From Actinomyces ruminicola (lineage in GTDB: Bacteria; Actinomycetota; Actinomycetes; Actinomycetales; Actinomycetaceae), in the NCBI RefSeq assembly GCF_900103885.1, contig NZ_FNIM01000021.1, forward strand, positions 1-35,609: a DNA stretch of 35,609 nt. Reading direction: 5' to 3'. Positions 15,850 to 23,917 of this stretch are shown piece by piece. Position numbers and translations under genes: made by a program. Positions within the stretch are counted from its first letter, which is position 1. Each line of letters starts with the position of its first letter. The notes beneath the pieces are model-generated. The model worked only from the letters and a program-made list of their open reading frames with translations, was not told the DNA's origin and searched no databases.

Positions 15850-15997
15850 CCTGCGGCGGTGCGCCCCGAGCACCGGGGACCATCGACGCTCCCGGGGCTG
15901 ACCGGGACGCTCTATGCTGACACAATGGTCGTGTCCCCGCCCGTCGTGCGGACGGGCCGGCGGACGACGGTCGTCACCATCCGACTAGGAGGCCTCC

Positions 15998-17239
15998 ATG
16001 GCTCAGGACCCCGCACAGCGCTGGAACCGCACGGAGGGCGTGCTCGTCGTGCCCGGAACCCAGCCGGACGCGGTCGCCGCGCGCCTCGAGGCGGACCGAG
16101 TGGTCGCCCGCCTCGAGTGGTACCCCGCGACCCCACACCTGCTGTCCCTCACCCTGTTGGCCGACGCCGACGGGCGCGTGGCCGTGACCCCGCCGTCGCG
16201 TGGCGGCGTGCTCGCCGGGATCCGCATCAGCGAACTGGTGGAGTCCCTGGCCCGTGAGTTCTCCGGCGACGTCACCATCGGTCCCGCCTCCTTCAACGCC
16301 CTGCCCACCGACGTCGCGCTGCCGGACGTGGCCTCGGGGGGAGCGGACGCCTCCCGCACCGTCGTCGTCTCCCCGCTGAGCGCCTACATGGTGCCGCTGC
16401 AGGCGACGCTGCTGGAGCGTCCGCTGGCCGTGGTCTCCCTGCCCGCACTGGACCGACGCATCGTCATGTATGCCGGCGGCGGCAACGAGCTGGGCACCTT
16501 CGGCTGGGACGAGGAGTCCCTGCCCGCCCTGGTCCTGACCGTGGATACTCGCGATATTGCGGTGCGCGCGGTCACCACCGGGGAGAGCGAGGACGACGCC
16601 GTCTTCTCCTGGGGGATGACGTCGAAGTACGTGTGGGGCGGCGTGGCCGAGCCGGGCCCGGCACTGCGCGCCCTCGTGGACGAGCTGCTGGCGGACTCCA
16701 CCGACGTGTCTCGGGTGGCCGAGGCGGTGCCGGGTGCGGATGCGGAGGCGGTGGCGCAGGCCTTCTCCACACCCGGGCTGGACGGGCTGGTCGCCCTGGT
16801 GGAGGCGCTCGGCCTGCCGGACTGGGTGGCGTCGGTGCTCAGCGGACGGCTGGCGCCCGCGGAGGCGCCCGGGGCCGTGGTGCACGAGCCGCGCGGCCTG
16901 TCCAACGCCGTGGGCCGTTCGGTCGGGCTCATGCTGCAGGACCCGTCCGCGCCCGGCTCGGCCTTCTGGCAGACCTACATTCGCACCGTCACCGAACGGC
17001 CCTGGATCATGCGTGCCGGAGTCGCCCTGGAGGCGGGTATCGGTGGGGTGCTGGTCGGGGCGGCGGTGCGCCGCCGTGGCCGCACCGGCGTGCTGCACCG
17101 CGGATTCCTCACTACGGGCATCGTCCTGCTGGTGGACGCCGTGGCCGAGGCCTCCCTCGCCTCCTGGACCCGCCACCGGGAGCTGCGGCGCCGGGCGGAC
17201 GAGGAGATGGCGCTGGTCGCCGAGGAGCTCGGGGCCTGA
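15998..17239 (+). CDS. Conserved-looking protein of unknown function with C-terminal hydrophobic segments
   Basis: I do not recognise the family. The 413-residue product starts MAQDPAQRWNRTEGVLV with AGGAGG upstream, so the start is secure. The first 340 residues are soluble, acidic and Ala/Val-rich, with no nucleotide-binding or catalytic motif that I can identify. A segment VVVSPLSAYMVPLQATLLERPLAVVSLPAL near residues 125-155 could be a hydrophobic beta core. Two hydrophobic segments follow near the C-terminus (AGVALEAGIGGVLVGAAV and FLTTGIVLLVDAVAEASL), then a charged tail, suggesting a tail-anchored or two-span protein. It converges with the DUF222/HNH gene, leaving a 10-bp gap, and is 148 bp after rlmB. 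Confidence 0.6.
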   Translation: MAQDPAQRWNRTEGVLVVPGTQPDAVAARLEADRVVARLEWYPATPHLLSLTLLADADGRVAVTPPSRGGVLAGIRISELVESLAREFSGDVTIGPASFNALPTDVALPDVASGGADASRTVVVSPLSAYMVPLQATLLERPLAVVSLPALDRRIVMYAGGGNELGTFGWDEESLPALVLTVDTRDIAVRAVTTGESEDDAVFSWGMTSKYVWGGVAEPGPALRALVDELLADSTDVSRVAEAVPGADAEAVAQAFSTPGLDGLVALVEALGLPDWVASVLSGRLAPAEAPGAVVHEPRGLSNAVGRSVGLMLQDPSAPGSAFWQTYIRTVTERPWIMRAGVALEAGIGGVLVGAAVRRRGRTGVLHRGFLTTGIVLLVDAVAEASLASWTRHRELRRRADEEMALVAEELGA

Positions 17240-17249
17240 CTCGGAGCGC

Positions 17250-19469
17250 TTAGAAAGGCGGGATTTCGTCAAGCAGCACGGTTAGGCCGAGGTCGTGTAG
17301 GGCCTCCGGGTAGGCGGTGGCCTCGAAGGCGCCAACGGGCTGGCCGGGCTGGGGACCGCGGCTGGTGACCCGTGGTGGTCCGTCGCAGCGGTTGGTGTCT
17401 TGGGCGCTGAGGTCGAGGCCGTGTTGGAGGCGATCCATGACGGCGGCGTCGACGGCCGCAGCGAGGTGTTCGGGGACCTTTTGGGCGGGGACGCTCAGCT
17501 GACGAGGGCCGATCTTGTGGGCCAGGAGGGTGATGCTCCCGTCCGTGCTGCGTTGGTAGCGGGCACCGGTGGGAGTACACCAGGTCAGGTCACCAGAGTC
17601 GGTGCGGGTGAGGCTCCAGCCGGGCGTGTGCTTGAGCCGGTGGTGGGCCTGGCACAGGCTGGTGAGATTGCTGAGGGTGGTCACGCCGCCGTCGGCCCAG
17701 GCTTGAATGTGGTCTGTGTCGCAACGACTGGCGGGGATTGCGCAGCCCGGGAACGTGCAGGAGTTGTCCCTGGCCTGCACGAGTTCGCGCAGGGCGGCCG
17801 GGGGCCGGTAGTGGGTGCGGCCCACGTCGAGCACGGTGCCTGATACCGGGTCGGTGACCATTCTGCGCCAGACGCCACCGGCCGCGAGGGAGCGGGCGGT
17901 AATGGCGGGCACCGGGATGTCGGCACCGCCAATGGTTACCTCTGCCGTCGCAGGAGCCGCGGACCTGGCTGTGGGGCTGGTGGTGATCGGGGGGCCGCCG
18001 GTCATGTCGGCGCCGTCGGGTAGTAGGTGCTCCAAGGGGACGGTGACGTCGATGTTGACGGTGATCCCCGGCGGCGGGAAGACCGCTGTAGCGCCGGAGG
18101 GCGTCCACCAGCGGTGGGCGGGTTCCACCAGGCTGCTGAGCCCGGCCAACAGGCCTTCCAACGGCACCCCGTCGGGCAGTAGCTGCGTGCTGGTCGGTGC
18201 CGGTGGCCCGCCGCTTGCGCCGGCATGCTCCGGCGCGGTGAACGGCGGCCGACAGGCGGTGTACTGGCTGCCTTGCAGGGCGCGCAGCGTCATGCCGGTG
18301 ACGGCGTCGGCGCGTAGCTGCGCCGGGGACCGCTCATCTCCGGCCGCCCTGGCGGAGGCGGCGATGGCGTCTAAAGTCGCGTCCAGTAGGAACGCGTCCA
18401 GGCTCGGCAGGAGCAGCCGCATTTCATGGACACCCTCGCCCGCTTGGCGGGGCCGTGTGACATGCCTGCGCGCCACGTTGCGCTTACGGCGGTCGCTGGC
18501 GCCGTCGGGGTCCAGGGCGGCTAGGAGGCGGTCGATGTCCTTGGCCAGCTGAGAGGTCGTCCTCCGGGACGCACGCGGCAGGACCCGCTCCTGCACCGCC
18601 TTCGCCACCCCCGCACTGACGCCGTCCAGCCGCCGAACCAGCAAGGCGGTCTTGGCTGCGTCCAGCAGGCCGGCCCGGTGCAGGGCCTCGGTGGCCGCGA
18701 ACTCGGGTTGTAGCAGGGCCTCACCCCGATCCAGTATCTGACAGGCACCCTGGCGGGTGGTGCCCAGGCGGCAGGCGATCTCCCCGCCGGTGGTGAAACG
18801 CCGTTCTTCATCGGTCACCAGGCACTCGGGTCGCCCACCGGGCCCCCAGGGGGCTGCGCCGCGGTTCATCTCCGGGGTGCGAGCAAGGCAGGCAGCCGCC
18901 GCGCCCTCGCACCAGGATCCCCAGGAGACCAATCGATGGCATGCCGCCACCAGCTCGCTGAGCACCTGCCCGCCCAGCGAGGCCAGGCGGTCGATGCCGG
19001 TGCCCTCGCCCCAGTCCACGCCCAGCTGCGCGGAGGCCCGCGCCAAGGTGCGATCGGCCGGGCTCGTGATGGTGCTGAACAGGGTGCCGGTGTCTGGAAT
19101 TTCCAGTAGTTCTGCCAGCTCCTCGGCGCTAACAGTATCCGCGGCGTCAGCAGCAGCCACCGTGCTCGCCTCTGCTGCGGCCTCATCAGCGGCGGAGCCG
19201 ACGGCCTCGCCGATGGGGCCGGTGGGGACCAGCACGCCGGCCAGCAGGCCCTCAACCAGACTCGCCAGTCCCGCGCCTGCGGGCACTTCCGCCAGGCGCG
19301 CCATCAGCTCCGCCGGGTCACGGTCTGCCCTGGGCCCGGCCGCTGCCTCCCTGCATGAGACGATCCAGGCAGTAGCCGCTGGCGACCCCCTCCCGGTGCC
19401 GGGCAGCCCTGCCCGCTCCGCCGGGTAGGCCCCGCCGGAGCGCCGCTCAGCCCCATTGCCTTCGTACAT
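17250..19469 (-). CDS. DUF222 / HNH endonuclease-domain protein (13E12-type)
   Basis: Proteins with an N-terminal DUF222 and a C-terminal HNH domain are abundant in actinobacteria, where their roles are mostly unknown. Some copies lie near mobile DNA. The 739-residue product has a helical DUF222 region (about 230-400, with VRRLDGVSAGVAKAVQERVL), a Thr/Pro/Ala linker, and an HNH nuclease fold around residues 590-640: a cysteine in SCTFPGCAIP, the DTDHIQAWADGG core, then LTSLCQAHHRLKH. The metal-binding His residues and cysteines are intact, so nuclease activity is plausible. The N-terminus of about 200 residues is Ala-rich and low complexity. TACCGT on the minus strand, six bases before the ATG, suggests a leaderless message. 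Confidence 0.85.
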   Translation of the reverse strand: MYEGNGAERRSGGAYPAERAGLPGTGRGSPAATAWIVSCREAAAGPRADRDPAELMARLAEVPAGAGLASLVEGLLAGVLVPTGPIGEAVGSAADEAAAEASTVAAADAADTVSAEELAELLEIPDTGTLFSTITSPADRTLARASAQLGVDWGEGTGIDRLASLGGQVLSELVAACHRLVSWGSWCEGAAAACLARTPEMNRGAAPWGPGGRPECLVTDEERRFTTGGEIACRLGTTRQGACQILDRGEALLQPEFAATEALHRAGLLDAAKTALLVRRLDGVSAGVAKAVQERVLPRASRRTTSQLAKDIDRLLAALDPDGASDRRKRNVARRHVTRPRQAGEGVHEMRLLLPSLDAFLLDATLDAIAASARAAGDERSPAQLRADAVTGMTLRALQGSQYTACRPPFTAPEHAGASGGPPAPTSTQLLPDGVPLEGLLAGLSSLVEPAHRWWTPSGATAVFPPPGITVNIDVTVPLEHLLPDGADMTGGPPITTSPTARSAAPATAEVTIGGADIPVPAITARSLAAGGVWRRMVTDPVSGTVLDVGRTHYRPPAALRELVQARDNSCTFPGCAIPASRCDTDHIQAWADGGVTTLSNLTSLCQAHHRLKHTPGWSLTRTDSGDLTWCTPTGARYQRSTDGSITLLAHKIGPRQLSVPAQKVPEHLAAAVDAAVMDRLQHGLDLSAQDTNRCDGPPRVTSRGPQPGQPVGAFEATAYPEALHDLGLTVLLDEIPPF

Positions 19470-19475
19470 GCTGCC

Positions 19476-19481
19476 ACGGTA
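19476..19481 (-). promoter_or_regulatory. Candidate -10 (TACCGT) for the DUF222/HNH gene
   Basis: On the minus strand TACCGT is followed by six bases and the ATG at 19469; there is no ribosome-binding site. No clear -35 is visible. Confidence 0.4.
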
Positions 19482-19559
19482 TCGCGCGGCACCGACACGA
19501 ATTCGGGCCCCTTAACCCCTCAACCCAGGGCGCGCGCCGACCGTCAGCGGGCGTGTCCG

Positions 19560-19565
19560 TAGACT
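19560..19565 (+). promoter_or_regulatory. Candidate -10 (TAGACT) for the 19573 gene
   Basis: TAGACT ends seven bases before the GTG at 19573, matching the arrangement of leaderless genes. The same hexamer is used at the deoR-type gene on the minus strand. Confidence 0.4.
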
Positions 19566-19572
19566 GTGAGCC

Positions 19573-20307
19573 GTGAACGTAATGGCTGCGTCCTCTTTCG
19601 AGACCAGTGTGCTTGGGAGCCGCACCGCCGCCGAGGCGGTAGCCCGTCATGACGCCGCCGCCTACGGCGCCCTGATCGGCGAGGCGGCGATCAGGGGTCT
19701 GAACCTGGTGCCCCCGGCCGACTGCGCGGGCCTGACTATTGAGGAGGGCCGGTGGGACCTGCCGCCCGGCGCAGCCGACGACTTCGTCGATGACGGCGCC
19801 GTCGGCTGGTTCGAGGTCGGGGTGTCACGGGAGCTGACACCCGCCACCATCTCCCTGGTCTGCGAGTGCGCATACGCCGCCTGCCGGGACGTCGGACCGT
19901 TCAGGTTCCAGGGGCTGGCGCTGAGACTGCCATCGGAGCGGGTCGTCCACGACCATTCCCTCGCCACCTACATAGCCGAGCGGCTGCCGGTGTACGGCGA
20001 GGCTGCCATACGTCCGGTGACCATCGCCGTGGATGTGCGCGACGGCAGTCCCGGCGACGCTGTGCGCGCCGTATTCAACTCCGCCGACGGCCTGCTGGCC
20101 CTGGTTGCCGAGGCCGCGGGCTGGGAGCTGCGCCACGAGAAGGTGGGATCGCCGGACGTATCCGCGGGAAGGGCGTGCATGAGCATGCGAGTGCCCTACT
20201 GGTCGCACACCATGGCGGCCTTCCTGTGCGCGCTGGTGCTGGCGGCCGACGACGTCGGGGTGCTGGCGGGGGTGCGCGTGCAACTCGGAGGCCGTCCTAC
20301 GCCGTGA
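19573..20307 (+). CDS. Protein of unknown function
   Basis: I do not recognise this 244-residue protein. It is soluble, has no signal peptide or membrane segment, and shows an alpha/beta composition. One stretch, CAYAACRDVGPFRFQGLALRL split near residues 98-118, contains two cysteines; others are isolated. The GTG at 19573 was chosen because TAGACT lies seven bases upstream; an ATG at 19582 would shorten it by three residues. Codon use looks like that of its neighbours. It is divergent from the DUF222/HNH gene and converges on the isomerase gene, leaving 53 bp. No function can be offered. Confidence 0.55.
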   Translation: MNVMAASSFETSVLGSRTAAEAVARHDAAAYGALIGEAAIRGLNLVPPADCAGLTIEEGRWDLPPGAADDFVDDGAVGWFEVGVSRELTPATISLVCECAYAACRDVGPFRFQGLALRLPSERVVHDHSLATYIAERLPVYGEAAIRPVTIAVDVRDGSPGDAVRAVFNSADGLLALVAEAAGWELRHEKVGSPDVSAGRACMSMRVPYWSHTMAAFLCALVLAADDVGVLAGVRVQLGGRPTP

Positions 20308-20360
20308 GCAGCCCGGCGGCTCGGGTGCGTCGTGTTTTGCGTGTTGCCGGTTCGGCGGCT

Positions 20361-21587
20361 TCAGGCGGGCGCTGCCCCAGTGGCCAGCAGGCCCTCCGCG
20401 AATGATGGGGTGATCGGCAGGCGGCCGATCAGCATTGCCTGGAGCGCGTGGTAGATGTCGGGCTTGCCCGACCAGGTGGTTGCGCTGGGGCGGTTGTGGG
20501 CGTCAAGCTCTTCCCGCCACCGACCGGGTGCCTCGATCAGAAACTCCCGGGCGAAGGTGGCATAGATGTCGATGTCGTGCTCGTAGGAGGCGTCCCCGGT
20601 GGCTTGCTTGAGCGTCTCCGCGGCCCCGATCGCCTCGCACAGCACCCAGTACATGCGTTCGTGGGCCACGGGTCGACCGTAGAAGTCCACGGTGTACACG
20701 AAGCCCTGGCGGCCGTCCGCGCCCCAGCCGTCCTGCAACGCCTGCCGGTACATGCGCTTCGGGATACTGTCCAGCAGCGGGTCGTAGCCGATGCCCGCGG
20801 CGGAGCAGGCGGTGCGCACCTGAATCATCAGCCGCGACCACTCCAGCCAGTGCCCTACGGTGGATCCATAGGGGCGGAAGGCGTCGGTGGGGCGGTCTCG
20901 GTTGTAGTCGAGGACGGCGCGCCAGGAGGAGTCGAAGTGCTCGGGCAGGCGGAAGCCGTGGGAAACCACCGCCTGCGCGATCCGATTGGTGATGCGCACG
21001 GCCCGGCGCAGGTGGAGTGGATCCCGGGTGGCGGAGTACGCGGCCAGCAGCGCCTCCACCGTGTGCATATTCGCGTTGGCCCCGCGGTAGGGGTCAACGG
21101 CGAGGGTCTCGCGGTCCCGGGAGTCCACTACCATCCCGGCGTCCTCGTCCCACCACAGCCGTTCGAAGGTGAGCAGGGCGGCGTCTAGTAGTTCCCGCGC
21201 CCGCGGTACCTCAGCCATGAGTGCGGAGGCGGCGGCCAGGATGACGAAGCTGTGATCGTAGGAGACCAGCGGTCCCGGGCGGGGCGTGCCATTGATGTCG
21301 ACGGCGGACAGCCAGGTGCCGGTGGTGGTATCGCGAAGTGGCCCGTCCAGAAGGCGGGCGACGCCGTGCTGCGCCAGGGTCACGCAGTCCGGGTCGCCCA
21401 TGAGGTGCCCCAGGGCGAAGCAGTGGGTCATGCGGCCCGTGATCCACAGTTGCACGCCGCGATTGGCGTCGATGTTGCCGTCGTCGTCGAGCCACCCGAA
21501 TCCGTGTGCGGTGCGGGAGGGTTTGCCGAAGGCGAGCAGGCTCCAAGTCTCCGCATCGAAGACCTGGCGGGTGGTCAGCGTGGTCAT
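20361..21587 (-). CDS. AGE-family aldose-ketose isomerase, YihS-like
   Basis: The 408-residue protein is a close relative of E. coli YihS, an (alpha/alpha)6-barrel isomerase that interconverts sulfoquinovose and sulfofructose, and also mannose and fructose. Segments shared along the whole length, as I recall YihS, are GFGWL (29-33), LWITGRM (47-53), RGANANMHTVEA (168-179), EHFDSSW (216-222), GHWLEW (245-250), VYTVDFYGRP (297-306) and DIYH (377-380). Catalytic or ligand positions R52, H175, H246 and H380 are kept, but Q362 and Q379 of YihS are E359 and P376 here, which may change specificity. AAGGAGG lies just upstream of the ATG. It is the second gene of a minus-strand pair with the DeoR regulator, facing the ABC, aldolase and kinase operon. 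It likely supplies a ketose to that operon; mannose isomerase is an alternative role. Confidence 0.85.
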   Translation of the reverse strand: MTTLTTRQVFDAETWSLLAFGKPSRTAHGFGWLDDDGNIDANRGVQLWITGRMTHCFALGHLMGDPDCVTLAQHGVARLLDGPLRDTTTGTWLSAVDINGTPRPGPLVSYDHSFVILAAASALMAEVPRARELLDAALLTFERLWWDEDAGMVVDSRDRETLAVDPYRGANANMHTVEALLAAYSATRDPLHLRRAVRITNRIAQAVVSHGFRLPEHFDSSWRAVLDYNRDRPTDAFRPYGSTVGHWLEWSRLMIQVRTACSAAGIGYDPLLDSIPKRMYRQALQDGWGADGRQGFVYTVDFYGRPVAHERMYWVLCEAIGAAETLKQATGDASYEHDIDIYATFAREFLIEAPGRWREELDAHNRPSATTWSGKPDIYHALQAMLIGRLPITPSFAEGLLATGAAPA

Positions 21588-21646
21588 CGAGACCTCCTTG
21601 ACTCGGGCGCAGCTCGGCCAAGCGTGGCACGGACGCCGGTTCAGTT

Positions 21647-22453
21647 TCAATAGGGCGTATCCGGGGTGAGCACCTGAACCGAGTTGGCACTCAGTGCGGC
21701 CGCGAGCTCGGCACTCGGCTGCTCGTTGGTGATCAGGTAGTCGGCGATCGCAAGCTCGCCGATCGCCGCGAAGAGACGACGGTCGAACTTGGTGGAGTCG
21801 GCGAGGATGGCCACACGGCGGGCGCGGGCGGCCATCTGCCCGAGCATGGCGGCCTCGTCCAGATTGGAGGTGGAATAGCCGCCGACGTCGACGGCGCCGA
21901 CGCCGATGAGGGCGAGGTCGACGTGAATGTCGTTCTCCACTCCGGAGATGGCGGAGGCGAAGGCGACCGGGCCGATGGTGACTCGCCCCGAGAGCCGGAC
22001 GTGTCCGCCGATGACGTACACATCCCGGCACGCCTCCGGATTGATCTCCACCGGCAGCGCCAGGTTGTTGGTGGCGATGATCAGTTCCCGCTTGTCGGTC
22101 AGGTGGTGGACCAGTGACAGTGCCGTGGTACCCCCGTTGATGAACAGGACGTTGCCGTCCTGCACCAGCCCGGCGGCGACCTTGCCGATGCGCTCCTTCT
22201 GCGAGGACTGCAGGCGTGCGCGGTCGGTCAGGTTCGTGTCATGCCAGGGGACGGCGGAGTTGGACATGGCGCCGCCGTGCACGCGGATGAGCAGGCCGTC
22301 GGCGTCGAGTTGATCCAGGTCGCGGCGGATGGTGTCGGCCGAGACGCCGAAGTGGTCGGCCAGCGCCGTCACCGTCACCTGGCCCATCCGGTTGACGTAG
22401 CCGGCGATCTCGGCCTTCCGCCCTCCAGGGAGGCGGGGTACGACGTCGTTCAT
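21647..22453 (-). CDS. DeoR-family transcriptional regulator
   Basis: This 268-residue repressor type has an N-terminal winged helix (residues about 12-60: RKAEIAGYVNRMGQVTVTA then DHFGVSADTIRRDLDQL, ending GLLIRVHGGAM) and a C-terminal sugar-phosphate sensing domain. The latter has the family segments NVLFINGGTTALSLV and ADSTKFDRRLFAAIG. DeoR regulators usually repress sugar operons until a phosphorylated sugar binds. It lies 59 bp upstream of the isomerase on the minus strand and is divergent from the ABC operon, so it probably controls both and itself. The promoter gives an mRNA starting at or next to the ATG. The repeated AGTCGCA motifs in the 168-bp intergenic region are its likely operators. 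Confidence 0.9.
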   Translation of the reverse strand: MNDVVPRLPGGRKAEIAGYVNRMGQVTVTALADHFGVSADTIRRDLDQLDADGLLIRVHGGAMSNSAVPWHDTNLTDRARLQSSQKERIGKVAAGLVQDGNVLFINGGTTALSLVHHLTDKRELIIATNNLALPVEINPEACRDVYVIGGHVRLSGRVTIGPVAFASAISGVENDIHVDLALIGVGAVDVGGYSTSNLDEAAMLGQMAARARRVAILADSTKFDRRLFAAIGELAIADYLITNEQPSAELAAALSANSVQVLTPDTPY

Positions 22454-22459
22454 GGCAGA

Positions 22460-22487
22460 AGTCTATGCGGCATACATGCGACTTCAA
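22460..22487 (-). promoter_or_regulatory. Candidate deoR/isomerase promoter with embedded operator half-site
   Basis: On the minus strand TTGAAG (22482-22487) and TAGACT (22460-22465) are 16 bp apart. TAGACT ends six bases before the deoR ATG, giving a leaderless message. The spacer and -35 contain AAGTCGCA (22477-22484), the motif repeated in the opposite promoter. Confidence 0.5.
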
Positions 22488-22520
22488 GCCAAGCGTTACG
22501 GCATCGTTGCCCAATCAGTG

Positions 22521-22549
22521 CAGACAGTCGCAAGAAGTCGCACTAGTCT
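22521..22549 (+). promoter_or_regulatory. Candidate promoter of the ABC-aldolase-kinase operon with AGTCGCA repeats
   Basis: CAGACA (22521-22526) and TAGTCT (22544-22549) are 17 bp apart. Two direct AGTCGCA copies, at 22526-22532 and 22536-22542, exactly one helical turn apart, fill the spacer. A further GTCGCA is at 22589-22594. The placement would let a bound DeoR protein block RNA polymerase. The hexamers are weak matches. Confidence 0.4.
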
Positions 22550-22621
22550 CTGTCTCGGACATCAGGAAACAGCGGAAACCCGCATGATGTCGCAACTCAT
22601 GTCAATGATGATGGAGTAACA

Positions 22622-23908
22622 ATGCTGATGCGTAGGCGTGAATTCGGACAGATGGCGGCCGTCATGACCGCACTGGCGGCGGCCGGCCTGGCCGGGTGCA
22701 GTGGTGGTTCCGGCGGCGCGGGCGACGGCGGGGAGGTGACGCTGGAGTTCACGCAGTGGTGGGAGCCCGAGCTCCCCGACGGGGCGCTGCGGGCGTTGAT
22801 GGACCAGTTCGAGCAGGCCAATCCCGGGATCAAGGTCGAGCTCCTCTCCGGGCCCTATGCCTCGACCAAGGAGCAGCTGGTCGCCGGGGCCGCGGCGCAC
22901 ACCATGCCGGACGTCGTCGGCCTGGACGGCGCCTGGGTGAGTGACTTCGCCCAGCAGGGGGCGATCGCCGACCTCACCGCCCTCATGGCCGAGCAGGGAT
23001 ACGACGACGCTGAGCTCGCCAGCCAGATCCAGATCGACGGCGCGACCTACATGATCCCCGTGGTCAACTTCGTCTACCCCATGTTCGCCAACATGGATCT
23101 GCTGAAGCAGGCCGGAGTCTCGGAAATCCCCTCCACGCGCGAGGAGTTCGTGGCCGCGGCGAAGGCCGTCGCGGCCACGGGCGGGGACATCTCCGGTTGG
23201 GCGCTGCCGCTGTCGTTGGAGGCTCCCAACGGGATCCAGAACGATGTCATGTCATGGGTCTGGGCCTCCGGCGGCTCGATGCTCACCGAGGACGGCAGAC
23301 CGAACCTGCAGGGCAACGCGGACGTCAAGAGCGCCTGCGAGTTCATCAAGGGCCTGTGGGACGCGGGCGTCGTCTCCCCGGGCGCCTTCACCATGAAGGA
23401 GCAGGACAAGGTCGAGGACTTCACCAACGCGCGCGTCGGCATGATGATCGACTCCCTCGCACACGTGAACACCATCCGTGAGGGCAACCCGGACCTGGAG
23501 TTCGGCATCTCCGCCCTGCCGGCGGTGAGCGGCTACACCGGCGACCGCGGCATGCCGTACGCCTCCTGGGGCATCGGCGTCTCCGGCACCACCGAGCACC
23601 CGGAGCAGGCCTGGAAGCTGGTCGAGTTCCTGATGTCCGCAGACATCAACGCCGTGCTCGCCGACGACGCCAAGGCCTTCCCGGGCAACGGCACGGCCAC
23701 ACCGGACTACGTGGAGAAAGACGAGCTGTTCAAGCAGGCCTTCGACATCTGGAGTTCGGGCACGCCCGCCAACGAGTTCACCGGACTGCCGGTCTCCGAG
23801 ACGCTCATGCGCAAGTTCGACGAGCAGTTCCAGACCTACCTCAGCGGCGACATCGACGTCGACACCATGCTCGCCAACGCCCAAAAGGCGTGGGACGCGG
23901 AGTTCTGA
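22622..23908 (+). CDS. ABC transporter sugar-binding lipoprotein (CUT1 family)
   Basis: This extracellular solute-binding protein of family 1 captures a sugar for import. The 428-residue protein has an RRREF twin-arginine-like start, a hydrophobic stretch and the lipobox LAGC (C26), so it should be lipid-anchored outside the membrane. The mature part begins with a Gly/Ser linker and VTLEFTQWWEPELPDG, typical of MalE/UgpB-type proteins. The segments FEQANPGIKVELLSGPYA and MPYASWGIGVSGTTEHPEQ fit the same family. GGAG is upstream of the ATG. It opens a five-gene operon, with permeases 9 bp downstream, then aldolase and kinase. The locus itself has no ATPase. The ligand is unknown; the catabolic enzymes suggest a hexose or hexose derivative. 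Confidence 0.9.
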   Translation: MLMRRREFGQMAAVMTALAAAGLAGCSGGSGGAGDGGEVTLEFTQWWEPELPDGALRALMDQFEQANPGIKVELLSGPYASTKEQLVAGAAAHTMPDVVGLDGAWVSDFAQQGAIADLTALMAEQGYDDAELASQIQIDGATYMIPVVNFVYPMFANMDLLKQAGVSEIPSTREEFVAAAKAVAATGGDISGWALPLSLEAPNGIQNDVMSWVWASGGSMLTEDGRPNLQGNADVKSACEFIKGLWDAGVVSPGAFTMKEQDKVEDFTNARVGMMIDSLAHVNTIREGNPDLEFGISALPAVSGYTGDRGMPYASWGIGVSGTTEHPEQAWKLVEFLMSADINAVLADDAKAFPGNGTATPDYVEKDELFKQAFDIWSSGTPANEFTGLPVSETLMRKFDEQFQTYLSGDIDVDTMLANAQKAWDAEF

Positions 23909-23917
23909 GGCCGGGCG

